Origin: Acidobacteriota bacterium
GTDB taxonomy: Bacteria; Acidobacteriota; Terriglobia; Terriglobales; Acidobacteriaceae
DNA length: 5,681 bases
Direction: 5' to 3'
Assembly (NCBI GenBank): GCA_028873155.1
Contig: JAGWML010000194.1
Coordinates: 1-5,681, forward strand
The notes under the pieces are model-generated. The model worked only from the letters and a program-made list of their open reading frames with translations, was not told the DNA's origin and did not search any database. Below, one piece after another: positions 1 through 5,583 of the stretch. A program made the translations under genes and the position numbers. Each line of letters starts with the position of its first letter. The first letter of the stretch is position 1.

Positions 1-365
1 AAAAACGTGGTCCGCTCGATGCCCCAGACCTTCTTGCCATACATGTTCTTCTCTTTCATCACGCCAAACTGATTGCAGACTTTCTCGTCTACATCAGCAA
101 GGAGTGTGTAGGGGAGGTCGAACTTGGCGCGGAACTTGGCCTGGGCCTTCGGGGTGTCGCGCGAGATGCCTAAGACGACAGCCCCGGCAGCCTGAAGTTT
201 TTTGAACGTATCGCGAAAACCGCAGGCTTCAATCGTGCAGCCGGGCGTGTCTGCCCGGGGATAAAAGAACAGGATGACGGGTTTTCCAGAGTAGCTGGAG
301 AGGCTGACCGTTTTGTCTTCATCGGTCTGGAGCGTAAAATCGGCAACTTTGACATTGAGTTCCAT
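1..365 (-). CDS. bcp: Bcp-type thioredoxin-dependent peroxiredoxin, C-terminus cut by window edge
   Basis: This peroxiredoxin of the AhpC/TSA superfamily, Bcp/PrxQ class, reduces H2O2 and organic hydroperoxides in the cytoplasm using thioredoxin as electron donor. Translating the minus strand from the ATG at 365-363 gives 121 codons before the window ends. The active-site segment reads FFYPRADTPGCTIEACGFRD. Its Cys43 is the expected peroxidatic cysteine and Cys48, five residues later, the resolving cysteine, which is the atypical 2-Cys arrangement of this class. Thr40, Pro41 and the downstream RTTF motif (about 118-121) also fit. The family is usually about 150-160 aa, so roughly 35 residues lie beyond the left edge. 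The start is supported by a GAGGAA Shine-Dalgarno about 8 nt upstream. There is no signal peptide. The gene is divergent from the secreted protein to its right and has a good sigma-70 promoter candidate in the shared 99-bp spacer. Confidence 0.95.
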   Translation of the reverse strand, partial: MELNVKVADFTLQTDEDKTVSLSSYSGKPVILFFYPRADTPGCTIEACGFRDTFKKLQAAGAVVLGISRDTPKAQAKFRAKFDLPYTLLADVDEKVCNQFGVMKEKNMYGKKVWGIERTTF

Positions 366-417
366 GGGGAAATTCCTCGTATGGTAGATAGAGGGCCCGA
401 ATTGGCCGCTGAGATGC

Positions 418-447
418 ATTATTTCCGACTCAAGCATCGAATGTCAT
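418..447 (-). promoter_or_regulatory. Candidate sigma-70 promoter for the peroxiredoxin gene
   Basis: On the minus strand, ATGACA (447-442, five of six matches to TTGACA) is followed after 18 bp by AATAAT (423-418, five of six matches to TATAAT). A transcript would start near 411 and leave a leader of about 46 nt before the peroxiredoxin ATG. The hexamers lie in the divergent spacer, just upstream of the ribosome-binding site of the rightward gene, so the two transcription units could interfere. I see no convincing operator repeat such as an OxyR or PerR box. Confidence 0.45.
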
Positions 448-452
448 GGGGC

Positions 453-459
453 GGAGGAG
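453..459 (+). promoter_or_regulatory. Strong ribosome-binding site that fixes the start of the secreted repeat protein
   Basis: GGAGGAG ends 5 nt before the ATG at 465. The longest in-frame reading begins at 381, but that ATG has no comparable site and would place a hydrophilic stretch in front of the signal peptide. The site therefore argues for 465 as the real start. The ATG at 471, two codons later, is a less well-spaced alternative. Confidence 0.7.
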
Positions 460-464
460 CGCGG

Positions 465-1847
465 ATGGGGATGGGGCGAACTGTGGCAGGAGTTGCGGTC
501 CTTCTGGGCGTCCTGCCTGCTCTGGCTCAGTATCTGGGGCAGGTGACGGAAAAGACGAAGGATGAGCCGGCCCTGCGCGCCGTGGCCGTGCTGGAGTGGA
601 CCGGCCCCGCCGGCAAACCGCATGCCAGCCGCCTGGTGCCCATCACCATCTACGACGGCGAGGCGCTGCAGGATGCAGGCATCTACCTCGCTCGCCCCGA
701 GCCGCTGGCCATCTATGGCGGCGTGGAATACATCCTTGAGAAGGACGGACGCCATGTCGGGCTCTTTGACCTGCACAGCGCCGGACAGCAGGACGGAACG
801 TGGCTCGGCTTTGGGAGCTGGAAGGCGATGCCGAAGCCCAAATCCGCATCCGATGCCAAGGTGGGCAAGATCGATGAGGACGACGAGTACAGCGACCGCC
901 CCGTGCTTCACCGCAAGCACCACGGTGCCGACGCCAGCGGTAAAGATTCCGCCTCCTCCCCTGCCAGCAACGGTCCGCCAGTGGATCCCGATCGTCCCAC
1001 GCTGCACAAGCCTGCGGATGAGAGCGCTTCAGCCAGTGCAGGCGGCGATGGCGGGGCAGCGTCGGACCCCGACAGGCCGAAGCTGAACAAGTCCCGGCCT
1101 CAGAAAGCCGCCGCCGATGTGGGGTCAGTGGAGTCGCTGCCTGACGTGACGGATCCTGACCGTCCGCGGCTCCTGCGTGGCAAGTACACAGCCGGTGGCC
1201 CGCCCGTGGCGCCCAGCCTCCTCGGCCTCCCTGCCGAGACGCAGCAGATGGTGGCCGTCTCTGATCCGCGCAACCGCCCCGAGCATCCCTGGGACTACAA
1301 GTGGGCCAATCCGGACGATCAGTCCAAGATGAAGGCTGACCTGGAGACAATCGCCCGCGCGGCGCTTGGCCTGAACACCCAGCCCGCTGCGGCTTCACCT
1401 GCAAAGGCCGCAAAGGCGAAGTCCACGCCGCACGGCAAAGCTGCGCCGCAGCCCCAGCAACCGGATGAGGAGGCCGCCTCACTCCACGACGAGCAGTTTC
1501 GCGTCTTTGAGCTTGCCTATGGTGCGGGTGCAACCATGGTGCTCACCGCTCACACAGACGGTCCGCTGATCCACCAGAAGTTTGTCACGCTCATCGGCCA
1601 GCCGGATCTCTACGGCAATGTAATCGTGCTGATGAAGAGTGTGACCGATGGCGCACATCTCGACGAGACGCCTCGCATGAAGCTGATTGACGCCGTGGAT
1701 GTCCTTGGCGACAACCGCGGCGAGATTCTCTTCGAGCTGCGCAGCCTCTCGCAGCGCCAGTTTGCCCTCTATCGCGTGCTGCGTGGCAGCGCCGAGAAGC
1801 TGTTTGTGACCGGCGGCGCCGATGTGGGTATCGCTGCGGCCAACTGA
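465..1847 (+). CDS. Secreted/periplasmic protein of unknown function with spaced DPDRP motifs
   Basis: I cannot assign a function to this 460-aa protein. Residues 1-21 look like a signal peptide: a short n-region with one Arg, the hydrophobic run VAGVAVLLGVLPALA, and an ALA cleavage site before Gln22. A compact N-terminal domain (about 35-125) with alternating beta-like segments follows. Residues 130-270 are Asp/Ser/Ala/Pro/Lys-rich, look disordered, and carry four copies of (D/S)DRPxLx(K/R) at about 142, 173, 200 and 229, with a degenerate fifth, SDPRNRP, at 266. Then come HPWDYKWANPDD (about 274-285) and a second Ala/Lys/Pro/Gln linker (about 305-335). A well-formed C-terminal alpha/beta domain (about 340-452) contains DLYGNVIVLMKSVTDG and LFELRSLSQRQFALYRVL. 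The start at 465 is chosen for its Shine-Dalgarno and signal peptide. The gene stands alone, divergent from bcp. It is probably a lineage-restricted conserved hypothetical located outside the cytoplasmic membrane. No catalytic motif is visible. Confidence 0.85.
   Translation: MGMGRTVAGVAVLLGVLPALAQYLGQVTEKTKDEPALRAVAVLEWTGPAGKPHASRLVPITIYDGEALQDAGIYLARPEPLAIYGGVEYILEKDGRHVGLFDLHSAGQQDGTWLGFGSWKAMPKPKSASDAKVGKIDEDDEYSDRPVLHRKHHGADASGKDSASSPASNGPPVDPDRPTLHKPADESASASAGGDGGAASDPDRPKLNKSRPQKAAADVGSVESLPDVTDPDRPRLLRGKYTAGGPPVAPSLLGLPAETQQMVAVSDPRNRPEHPWDYKWANPDDQSKMKADLETIARAALGLNTQPAAASPAKAAKAKSTPHGKAAPQPQQPDEEAASLHDEQFRVFELAYGAGATMVLTAHTDGPLIHQKFVTLIGQPDLYGNVIVLMKSVTDGAHLDETPRMKLIDAVDVLGDNRGEILFELRSLSQRQFALYRVLRGSAEKLFVTGGADVGIAAAN
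888..1181 (+). repeat. Coding repeats: four spaced (D)PDRPxLxK units in the secreted protein
   Basis: The four units read YSDRPVLHRK, VDPDRPTLHK, SDPDRPKLNK and TDPDRPRLLRG. They start 31, 27 and 29 residues apart, separated by unrelated Ser/Ala/Gly/Asp-rich spacers. The conserved core is Asp-Arg-Pro followed by a hydrophobic residue and a basic residue. The DNA between units is not repetitive, so this looks like selection on a short peptide motif and not a recent tandem duplication. A weaker fifth copy, SDPRNRP, lies further on (residues 266-272). Short regularly spaced motifs in a disordered linker often act as multivalent docking sites, but no partner is visible here. Confidence 0.8.
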
Positions 1848-1899
1848 CCGGCCACGCAGGGTGCGGCATGCAACGTCGGGCTTATCGCGCCGAATTTGC

Positions 1900-1927
1900 T
1901 TGCCGGAAATTGGGCCTCTTATACAAT
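1900..1927 (+). promoter_or_regulatory. Candidate sigma-70 promoter for the desaturase gene
   Basis: TTGCCG (1900-1905, four of six matches to TTGACA) is separated by 16 bp from TACAAT (1922-1927, five of six matches to TATAAT). It sits in an AT-richer island within the 132-bp gap between the secreted protein and the desaturase. Transcription would begin near 1934, giving a leader of about 45 nt. An alternative reading uses TTGCTT (1896-1901), 18 bp and TATACA (1920-1925). I see no clear terminator after the preceding gene, so some read-through into the desaturase is possible. Confidence 0.45.
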
Positions 1928-1936
1928 TAGAGGTGC

Positions 1937-1962
1937 AGGAGTGGGAATTTGAAGCCACTCTT
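1937..1962 (+). promoter_or_regulatory. Hairpin in the 5' leader of the desaturase mRNA
   Basis: AGGAGTGG (1937-1944) pairs with CCACTCTT (1955-1962) to form eight base pairs, one of them G-U, closed by the 10-nt loop GAATTTGAAG. It lies at the predicted 5' end of the desaturase transcript. It ends 2 nt before the likely Shine-Dalgarno AGGA (1965-1968) and 17 nt before the ATG. A second, much weaker pairing of GGAA (1944-1947) with TTCC (1961-1964) would exclude it. The role is unknown: it could protect the 5' end of the mRNA or change ribosome access with temperature. Confidence 0.35.
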
Positions 1963-1979
1963 CCAGGATTCATCGAAGA

Positions 1980-2978
1980 ATGGCGTCAACCCTCACCGCA
2001 CCAATCGCCTCGTCCGCTTCCGAGACAGAGACTGTAACTCCTTCACTTCAGACAGCGAATGGCCAATCCCGCGCGCATGCTGTTGCCGCGCGCGAGCAGA
2101 TCCGCATGGGCCGTGCCGCCACAGTGGGCGAGGGGATCAACTGGCTGACCTTCACGGTCGTGGTCGTTTTTCATCTGGGAGCGCTCGGGGCGCTGTTCCT
2201 GTTCAGTTGGCAGCGAATGGCCGCCATGGCCGTGCTCTATGTGCTGGCGATTAACGTGGGCATCGGCATGTGTTACCACCGCCTGCTCACGCACCGCGGT
2301 TACCAGACGCCGAAGTGGGTCGAGTACCTGATGACGCTCTGCGCCACGCTGTCGCTCGAAGGCGGGCCGATCTTCTGGGTCTCCACGCACCGCGTGCATC
2401 ACCAGCTCAGCGACCAGGACGGCGACCCGCACACGCCGCGCGAGGGCGCCTGGTGGGCGCACGCCGGGTGGGTGATGTTTGGCGAGGCCCTGCACGCGCA
2501 GACCGAGGTGCTCGCCAGCCGTTACGCCCCCGACCTTGGCCGCGACCGCTTCCATGTGTGGCTCAGCAAGTATCACTGGATTCCCATTACCGTCACCGGC
2601 CTGGCGCTGCTGGGTGTCGGCTGGTACCTTGGCGGCCCCGTCAACGCGCTTGGCATGGTGCTGTGGGGCGTCTTTCTGCGCGTGACCCTTGGCCTGCATG
2701 CCACGTGGCTGGTGAACTCCGCGACGCATCTGTGGGGCAGCCGGCGTTTTGAGACGCGCGACGACTCGCGCAACAGCTGGTGGGTGGCGCTGCTTACGGG
2801 CGGCGAGGGCTGGCACAACAATCACCACGCGCATCCCGTTTCCGCGCGTCATGGGCTTGCATGGTACGAGATTGACCCGAACTTCTGGGGTATCTGGCTG
2901 CTCTCCAAGGTTGGACTGGCCCGCAAGGTACAGGTCGCCAAGTTCGATCCCGCGAATCCCCGTCCAGCGGGACATTGA
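1980..2978 (+). CDS. Membrane acyl-CoA/acyl-lipid fatty acid desaturase (delta-9, stearoyl-CoA desaturase type)
   Basis: This is a 332-aa integral-membrane di-iron desaturase that inserts a double bond into saturated acyl chains, usually at delta-9, using O2 and an external electron donor. It normally serves membrane fluidity. All three histidine boxes are present: HRLLTH (100-105), HRVHH (137-141) and HNNHH (279-283). NSATH (246-250), which contributes another iron ligand in this family, is also there. Hydrophobic segments near 55-75, 80-98, 203-222 and 225-244 form two membrane hairpins with the boxes on the cytosolic side. WVSTHRVHHQ and DGDPHTP are typical of acyl-CoA desaturases. The first 45 or so residues are polar, Ser/Thr/Ala-rich and not conserved family sequence. 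No fused cytochrome b5 or ferredoxin domain is present, and no redox partner is encoded nearby. A TGA at 1950 in the same frame rules out a longer protein; the ATG at 1980 has AGGA 11 nt upstream. Regiospecificity and carrier (CoA or lipid) cannot be read from the sequence. Confidence 0.95.
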   Translation: MASTLTAPIASSASETETVTPSLQTANGQSRAHAVAAREQIRMGRAATVGEGINWLTFTVVVVFHLGALGALFLFSWQRMAAMAVLYVLAINVGIGMCYHRLLTHRGYQTPKWVEYLMTLCATLSLEGGPIFWVSTHRVHHQLSDQDGDPHTPREGAWWAHAGWVMFGEALHAQTEVLASRYAPDLGRDRFHVWLSKYHWIPITVTGLALLGVGWYLGGPVNALGMVLWGVFLRVTLGLHATWLVNSATHLWGSRRFETRDDSRNSWWVALLTGGEGWHNNHHAHPVSARHGLAWYEIDPNFWGIWLLSKVGLARKVQVAKFDPANPRPAGH

Positions 2979-3002
2979 TTCCGCAGCCAGAAAGAGAACG
3001 AA

Positions 3003-3026
3003 AAAGGCCCCCGGAAGGGGGCCTTT
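3003..3026. terminator. Bidirectional rho-independent terminator between convergent genes
   Basis: A perfect 10-bp inverted repeat, AAAGGCCCCC and GGGGGCCTTT, encloses the tetraloop GGAA. It begins 24 nt after the desaturase stop and ends 25 nt short of the stop of the leftward 95-aa gene. Rightward transcripts meet a short tail (TTTGTC), while leftward transcripts end in five T residues. It should therefore work in both directions, probably better for the leftward gene. Confidence 0.88.
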
Positions 3027-3051
3027 GTCGCATCGGGACTCGGCGTTGCGG

Positions 3052-3339
3052 CTATTGTTGGAACTTACCGCGCAGCCAGAGAATCAGGAAAAAGGGAAGC
3101 GCAAGCACGAGAACAACGACGCCCGCGGGAAATCCGACATCGCGGTAGGTGTCCGCGTAATTCACCGCATGGTGGCCGATCAGGTTCCAGGCCAGCAGCA
3201 CGAAGATCGCCACGCAGGTGCTGGCAAAGAAGGTAAAGAAGGCGCTGGCGAAGGCCAGCAGCAGGCTCTGGAACAGGCTGAAACCAGCCAGCGGAAACCC
3301 CATCACGGTACCCGTTCGCGAAGTTTGTGTGGATGCCAT
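3052..3339 (-). CDS. Small two-helix inner-membrane protein, unknown function
   Basis: I do not recognise this 95-aa protein as a named family. After a polar N-terminus (1-13) there is a long hydrophobic, Phe-rich stretch (about 15-54; AFASAFFTFFAS and VAIFVLLAWNLIG). A short polar loop with HHAVNYADTYRD (56-67) follows, then a second membrane segment (about 69-89; PAGVVVLVLALPFFLILWL) ending in RGKFQQ. The most likely topology is a membrane hairpin with a basic cytoplasmic tail. The ATG at 3339 is chosen because the next Met (codon 13) has no ribosome-binding site. A GAGAGAGG purine run lies about 11 nt upstream of the chosen start. The gene is monocistronic: it ends at the shared terminator and is divergent, with a 37-bp spacer, from the 249-aa gene. 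A TATTCT -10 candidate (3369-3364) lies in that spacer. The hydrophobic pattern, the terminator placement and the clean start support a real gene. Confidence 0.75.
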   Translation of the reverse strand: MASTQTSRTGTVMGFPLAGFSLFQSLLLAFASAFFTFFASTCVAIFVLLAWNLIGHHAVNYADTYRDVGFPAGVVVLVLALPFFLILWLRGKFQQ

Positions 3340-3361
3340 CGCCGTGGTTGCCTCTCTCAGC

Positions 3362-3367
3362 TAGAAT
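3362..3367 (+). promoter_or_regulatory. Candidate -10 element of the 249-aa gene, implying a leaderless or near-leaderless mRNA
   Basis: TAGAAT (five of six matches to TATAAT) lies 9 nt before the ATG at 3377, so transcription would begin about 0-3 nt upstream of the start codon. An in-frame TGA sits immediately before the ATG (3374-3376), which excludes an upstream start. The only Shine-Dalgarno-like bases, AGG at 3370-3372, are just 4 nt from the ATG. No good -35 is found at the proper distance. On the opposite strand the same bases form a possible TATTCT -10 (3369-3364) for the divergent membrane protein. Confidence 0.35.
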
Positions 3368-3376
3368 ACAGGTTGA

Positions 3377-4126
3377 ATGGGCAGCAGCGCACAAGTTGAA
3401 CTTTGGCCCGCGGAGCGCGTGGCCGACCAAGCAGTGGTGGGCCGCGCCCCCAACGGCATCCGCTTTGCGGCGTGGGGCGAAACGCGGCTCGCCGAAACGG
3501 ATCTGGATCGCCTCGTCAGCACCGTCCCCGCCTCCATGTCCAATGCGCTCAGCCGCCGCGCCTATTGCTTTGTTCCTCTGGCTGTGGCGGATACCGGCCA
3601 GACCATGATTGCGCCGGCCTATTCCGTTGAGCTGGGCGACCGGGCCGTCTGCCACCGCAACGCGCAGTTTGGCGATACCGAGGTCGTCTTCCTGTCCACC
3701 CGGCTGATGGAAGATCGCTTTGGCCTCGCCTTCGAGTTCTTCATCAACGTGGCGCACAATTTTGTTGAGGCTGCGGGCGTGCCCGACAGTTTCGCGGCGC
3801 TCGTCTGGTCGCAGGCCGAGGCGCAGGTGCGCGGTGAAACCAGCCAGGATGCCTGGGAGACGCGCCGTCGCGCCATCGAGCCTCGTGCCGGTCAGAAGGG
3901 AATCGACGAGCGCGCGCGCAATGGCTTCTTCGAGTCCTCATTCTCTGACGCCCTGGCGATTTACATGCTCTCGCTGGCCGTGGACTTCGACTACCACGAC
4001 TTGCGTGAACGCGACTACCCGCTGCTGACGGCTCCAGCGCTGGCCGAGCGTCTGCGCCATGTTGCGGGCCTGTTCCCGGCCAATCCAGGCTACGAGTTCC
4101 AGATTCTTTATCGCCGCAAGGGTTAA
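3377..4126 (+). CDS. Conserved-looking soluble protein of unknown function, 249 aa
   Basis: I do not recognise the family. The protein has no signal peptide and no clear membrane helix, so it is probably cytoplasmic. Recognisable stretches are GRAPNGIRFAAWGE (22-35), a beta-rich middle (RAYCFVPLAVADTGQTMIAP, 61-80), an amphipathic aromatic segment FEFFINVAHNFVEAAGVP (119-136) followed by FAALVWSQAEAQ, and an acidic, aromatic block DALAIYMLSLAVDFDYHDLR (191-210) leading to ERDYPLL. A basic stretch (163-182) links these parts. The C-terminus NPGYEFQILYRRKG looks like a closing beta strand. There is no HExxH, Walker, Rossmann or helix-turn-helix motif that I can see. The start at 3377 is forced by the preceding in-frame TGA. 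The gene is divergent from the small membrane protein and convergent with the alditol oxidase, 24 bp from its stop. No terminator hairpin is visible in that gap. Coding bias and globular composition support a genuine gene. Confidence 0.82.
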   Translation: MGSSAQVELWPAERVADQAVVGRAPNGIRFAAWGETRLAETDLDRLVSTVPASMSNALSRRAYCFVPLAVADTGQTMIAPAYSVELGDRAVCHRNAQFGDTEVVFLSTRLMEDRFGLAFEFFINVAHNFVEAAGVPDSFAALVWSQAEAQVRGETSQDAWETRRRAIEPRAGQKGIDERARNGFFESSFSDALAIYMLSLAVDFDYHDLRERDYPLLTAPALAERLRHVAGLFPANPGYEFQILYRRKG

Positions 4127-4150
4127 GATCTCTGCCGGCTGTCCGCTCCC

Positions 4151-5494
4151 TCACCCCTCATACAGCGTGTGCCGCAGGAATGCGTTGCGGAACTTGCCCT
4201 TTGGATCGCTGTGTGCAACCAGCGCTTTGAAATCCGCCAGCCGTGCATACTGGCTCTGCACCTTTGCCGGTGCCAGTGTGAAGAGCTTGCCCCAGTGGGG
4301 GCGCGGACCAAACGGCGCAAGCTGCTCTTCAATCAGCGGCAGAATCTCCCGCACCTCCGGCCACTCCGGCTTCCACGTAAAGTGGAGCGCCAGCGAGGGG
4401 CGTTGATACGCCATGCTCATCCACAGATTGTCGGCGGCGATGGTGCGCAGCTCCGTCACGAAGAGATGTGGCGTGATGCGGTCGCGCAACTTCTCCACGG
4501 CGAGGATGGCCTGATAGCCATGCTCGCGCGGAACGAAGTACTCCGTCTGCAACTCGCGCCCGCTGGACGGCGTGAAGTTCATGCGAAAGTGCGGTAACCG
4601 TTCGTACCACGGCCCCGGAATGCCTTGTTGCTCTGTGCAGCTCTCGGCGGGGTGCCCTTCAATGGGATGCAGATCTTCAGTTGCGCGCGCTGCGCCGAAG
4701 AACGGATTCGGCCATTCGACGTTCTCGCCCGGCGTCAGACGCCGCTTGACCCACACCTGCGTGGCGCGATGCTGTTGCCAGTCCGTGAAAAGGCTCACGC
4801 TGTAGCCTGCGCCGAAGATCTCATCGAAGTGGTGTTCGAGATGATCCAATGAAAGATTCCGGTAGACGGTCTGTGCCACTTGATAGGTTGGCTGCAGGCG
4901 GAGCGTCACGCGCGTGACAATGCCCAGCGCGCCCATGCCGACAACAGCGCCGAGAAACGCATCTCCGTCCTTCTCGCGCGAGAGATGGCGCACCTCGCCG
5001 TCCGCGGTGATGTACTCAAGCGCCGTGACGGGCGTCGCCAGGTTGCCGTTTTTGATTCCCGAGCCATGCGTCGCCGTAGCAATGGCGCCGGCCACGGAGA
5101 TGTGCGGCAGCGAAGCGAGATTGTGCAGAGCGTAGCCCCGCGCATCGATGACGGGCGCCAGCACACCGTATGTGACACCCGCTCCGACCGTCACGGTCTG
5201 CGCTTTATCGTCGAGGTTGATGTCCTGGAGCTGCTTGAGCGAAATTTGATTGTGGGTGCTGTCGGCAATCGTATTGAAGGAGTGGCGCGTGCCCAGTGCC
5301 CGCAGCGCATCGCAGCTCTTCACCACCGCGCGGGCCTCGTCCACAGTGGCGGGAGTGTGCAGGTGGTCGGTGCTGTAGGTGATGTTGCCCGCCCAGTTCT
5401 CGCGCGGTGCGGCGGGCTCTGCGGAGGAAAATCGGGAAACCATACTCGACGCCACTACTGCTCCCGTGGTTTTCAGAAACTCTCGCTTATTCAT
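4151..5494 (-). CDS. aldO: Alditol oxidase (AldO-like, covalent FAD), with N-terminal export signal
   Basis: This 447-aa flavoprotein belongs to the VAO/ALO family and oxidises the terminal hydroxyl of sugar alcohols (xylitol, sorbitol, glycerol) to the aldose with O2, releasing H2O2. It matches my recollection of Streptomyces coelicolor AldO closely over its whole length. Shared segments include NWAGNITY (33-40), GTRHSFN (68-74), ASLPHISVAG (127-136), ATHGSG, YSVSLFTDW, CTEQQGIPGPW, FTPSSGRELQ and RPHWGK. His71 aligns with the covalent FAD histidine. Ser128, Glu348, Arg350, His371, Thr373 and Lys403 align with the AldO active-site set (S106, E320, R322, H343, T345, K375), and the spacing from E348 to K403 is identical. 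Residues 1-25 (MNKREFLKTTGAVVASSM onward, ending SSA) form a Tat-like leader with a KR in place of RR. The start at 5494 is chosen for this leader; an upstream in-frame ATG at 5596 adds only unstructured residues. The gene stands alone. A simple lactone oxidase is less likely given the active-site match. Confidence 0.92.
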   Translation of the reverse strand: MNKREFLKTTGAVVASSMVSRFSSAEPAAPRENWAGNITYSTDHLHTPATVDEARAVVKSCDALRALGTRHSFNTIADSTHNQISLKQLQDINLDDKAQTVTVGAGVTYGVLAPVIDARGYALHNLASLPHISVAGAIATATHGSGIKNGNLATPVTALEYITADGEVRHLSREKDGDAFLGAVVGMGALGIVTRVTLRLQPTYQVAQTVYRNLSLDHLEHHFDEIFGAGYSVSLFTDWQQHRATQVWVKRRLTPGENVEWPNPFFGAARATEDLHPIEGHPAESCTEQQGIPGPWYERLPHFRMNFTPSSGRELQTEYFVPREHGYQAILAVEKLRDRITPHLFVTELRTIAADNLWMSMAYQRPSLALHFTWKPEWPEVREILPLIEEQLAPFGPRPHWGKLFTLAPAKVQSQYARLADFKALVAHSDPKGKFRNAFLRHTLYEG

Positions 5495-5519
5495 GCCAAT
5501 CCATCGACCTCGTGCCACT

Positions 5520-5547
5520 GCGCCGCGGGGAATTGGGTAAGCGGCGC
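5520..5547 (-). promoter_or_regulatory. Inverted repeat upstream of the alditol oxidase start
   Basis: GCGCCGC (5520-5526) and GCGGCGC (5541-5547) are perfect 7-bp complementary arms around 14 bases. They lie 25-53 nt upstream of the ATG at 5494. Depending on the real transcription start, this is either an operator-like dyad or a GC-rich hairpin at the 5' end of the mRNA. GC-rich arms of this length can arise by chance in such DNA, so support is modest. Confidence 0.3.
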
Positions 5548-5553
5548 CTGACC

Positions 5554-5583
5554 AGCATAGGTGAGCACAGGACGCGCAGACAA
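5554..5583 (-). promoter_or_regulatory. Weak promoter candidate for the alditol oxidase gene
   Basis: On the minus strand, TTGTCT (5583-5578) is followed after 18 bp by TATGCT (5559-5554). Both are poor to moderate matches to the sigma-70 consensus (three and four of six). Transcription would begin near 5547, at the edge of the GC-rich inverted repeat. The rest of the 187-bp right-hand region up to 5681 shows no gene I can support. Confidence 0.2.

Noticed and set aside
349..354. Perfect TTGACA -35 hexamer on the plus strand upstream of the secreted protein gene
   Set aside because: It lies inside the peroxiredoxin coding region and has no acceptable -10 at 15-19 bp; the bases there are AATTCCTC.
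381..464. Upstream ATG at 381 as the start of the secreted protein
   Set aside because: It would add 28 polar residues before the signal peptide, and it lacks the strong ribosome-binding site found just before 465.
643..1533. Long minus-strand open frame of 296 codons antisense to the secreted protein gene
   Set aside because: Its translation is Arg/Pro/Ala-rich low-complexity text with no domain. It is a by-product of GC-rich codon bias in the plus-strand gene, which has a signal peptide and ordered domains.
1949..2254. TTG-initiated frame with AGGAG 7 nt upstream, overlapping the desaturase start
   Set aside because: It runs out of frame through the desaturase gene, and its translation is Arg/Gly/Asp-rich with no recognisable pattern. 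A regulatory upstream frame is conceivable but unsupported.
2043..2975. 310-codon minus-strand open frame antisense to the desaturase
   Set aside because: The plus strand encodes a desaturase with all three histidine boxes. The antisense translation shows no family resemblance and is rich in Arg, His and Gln as expected of a shadow.
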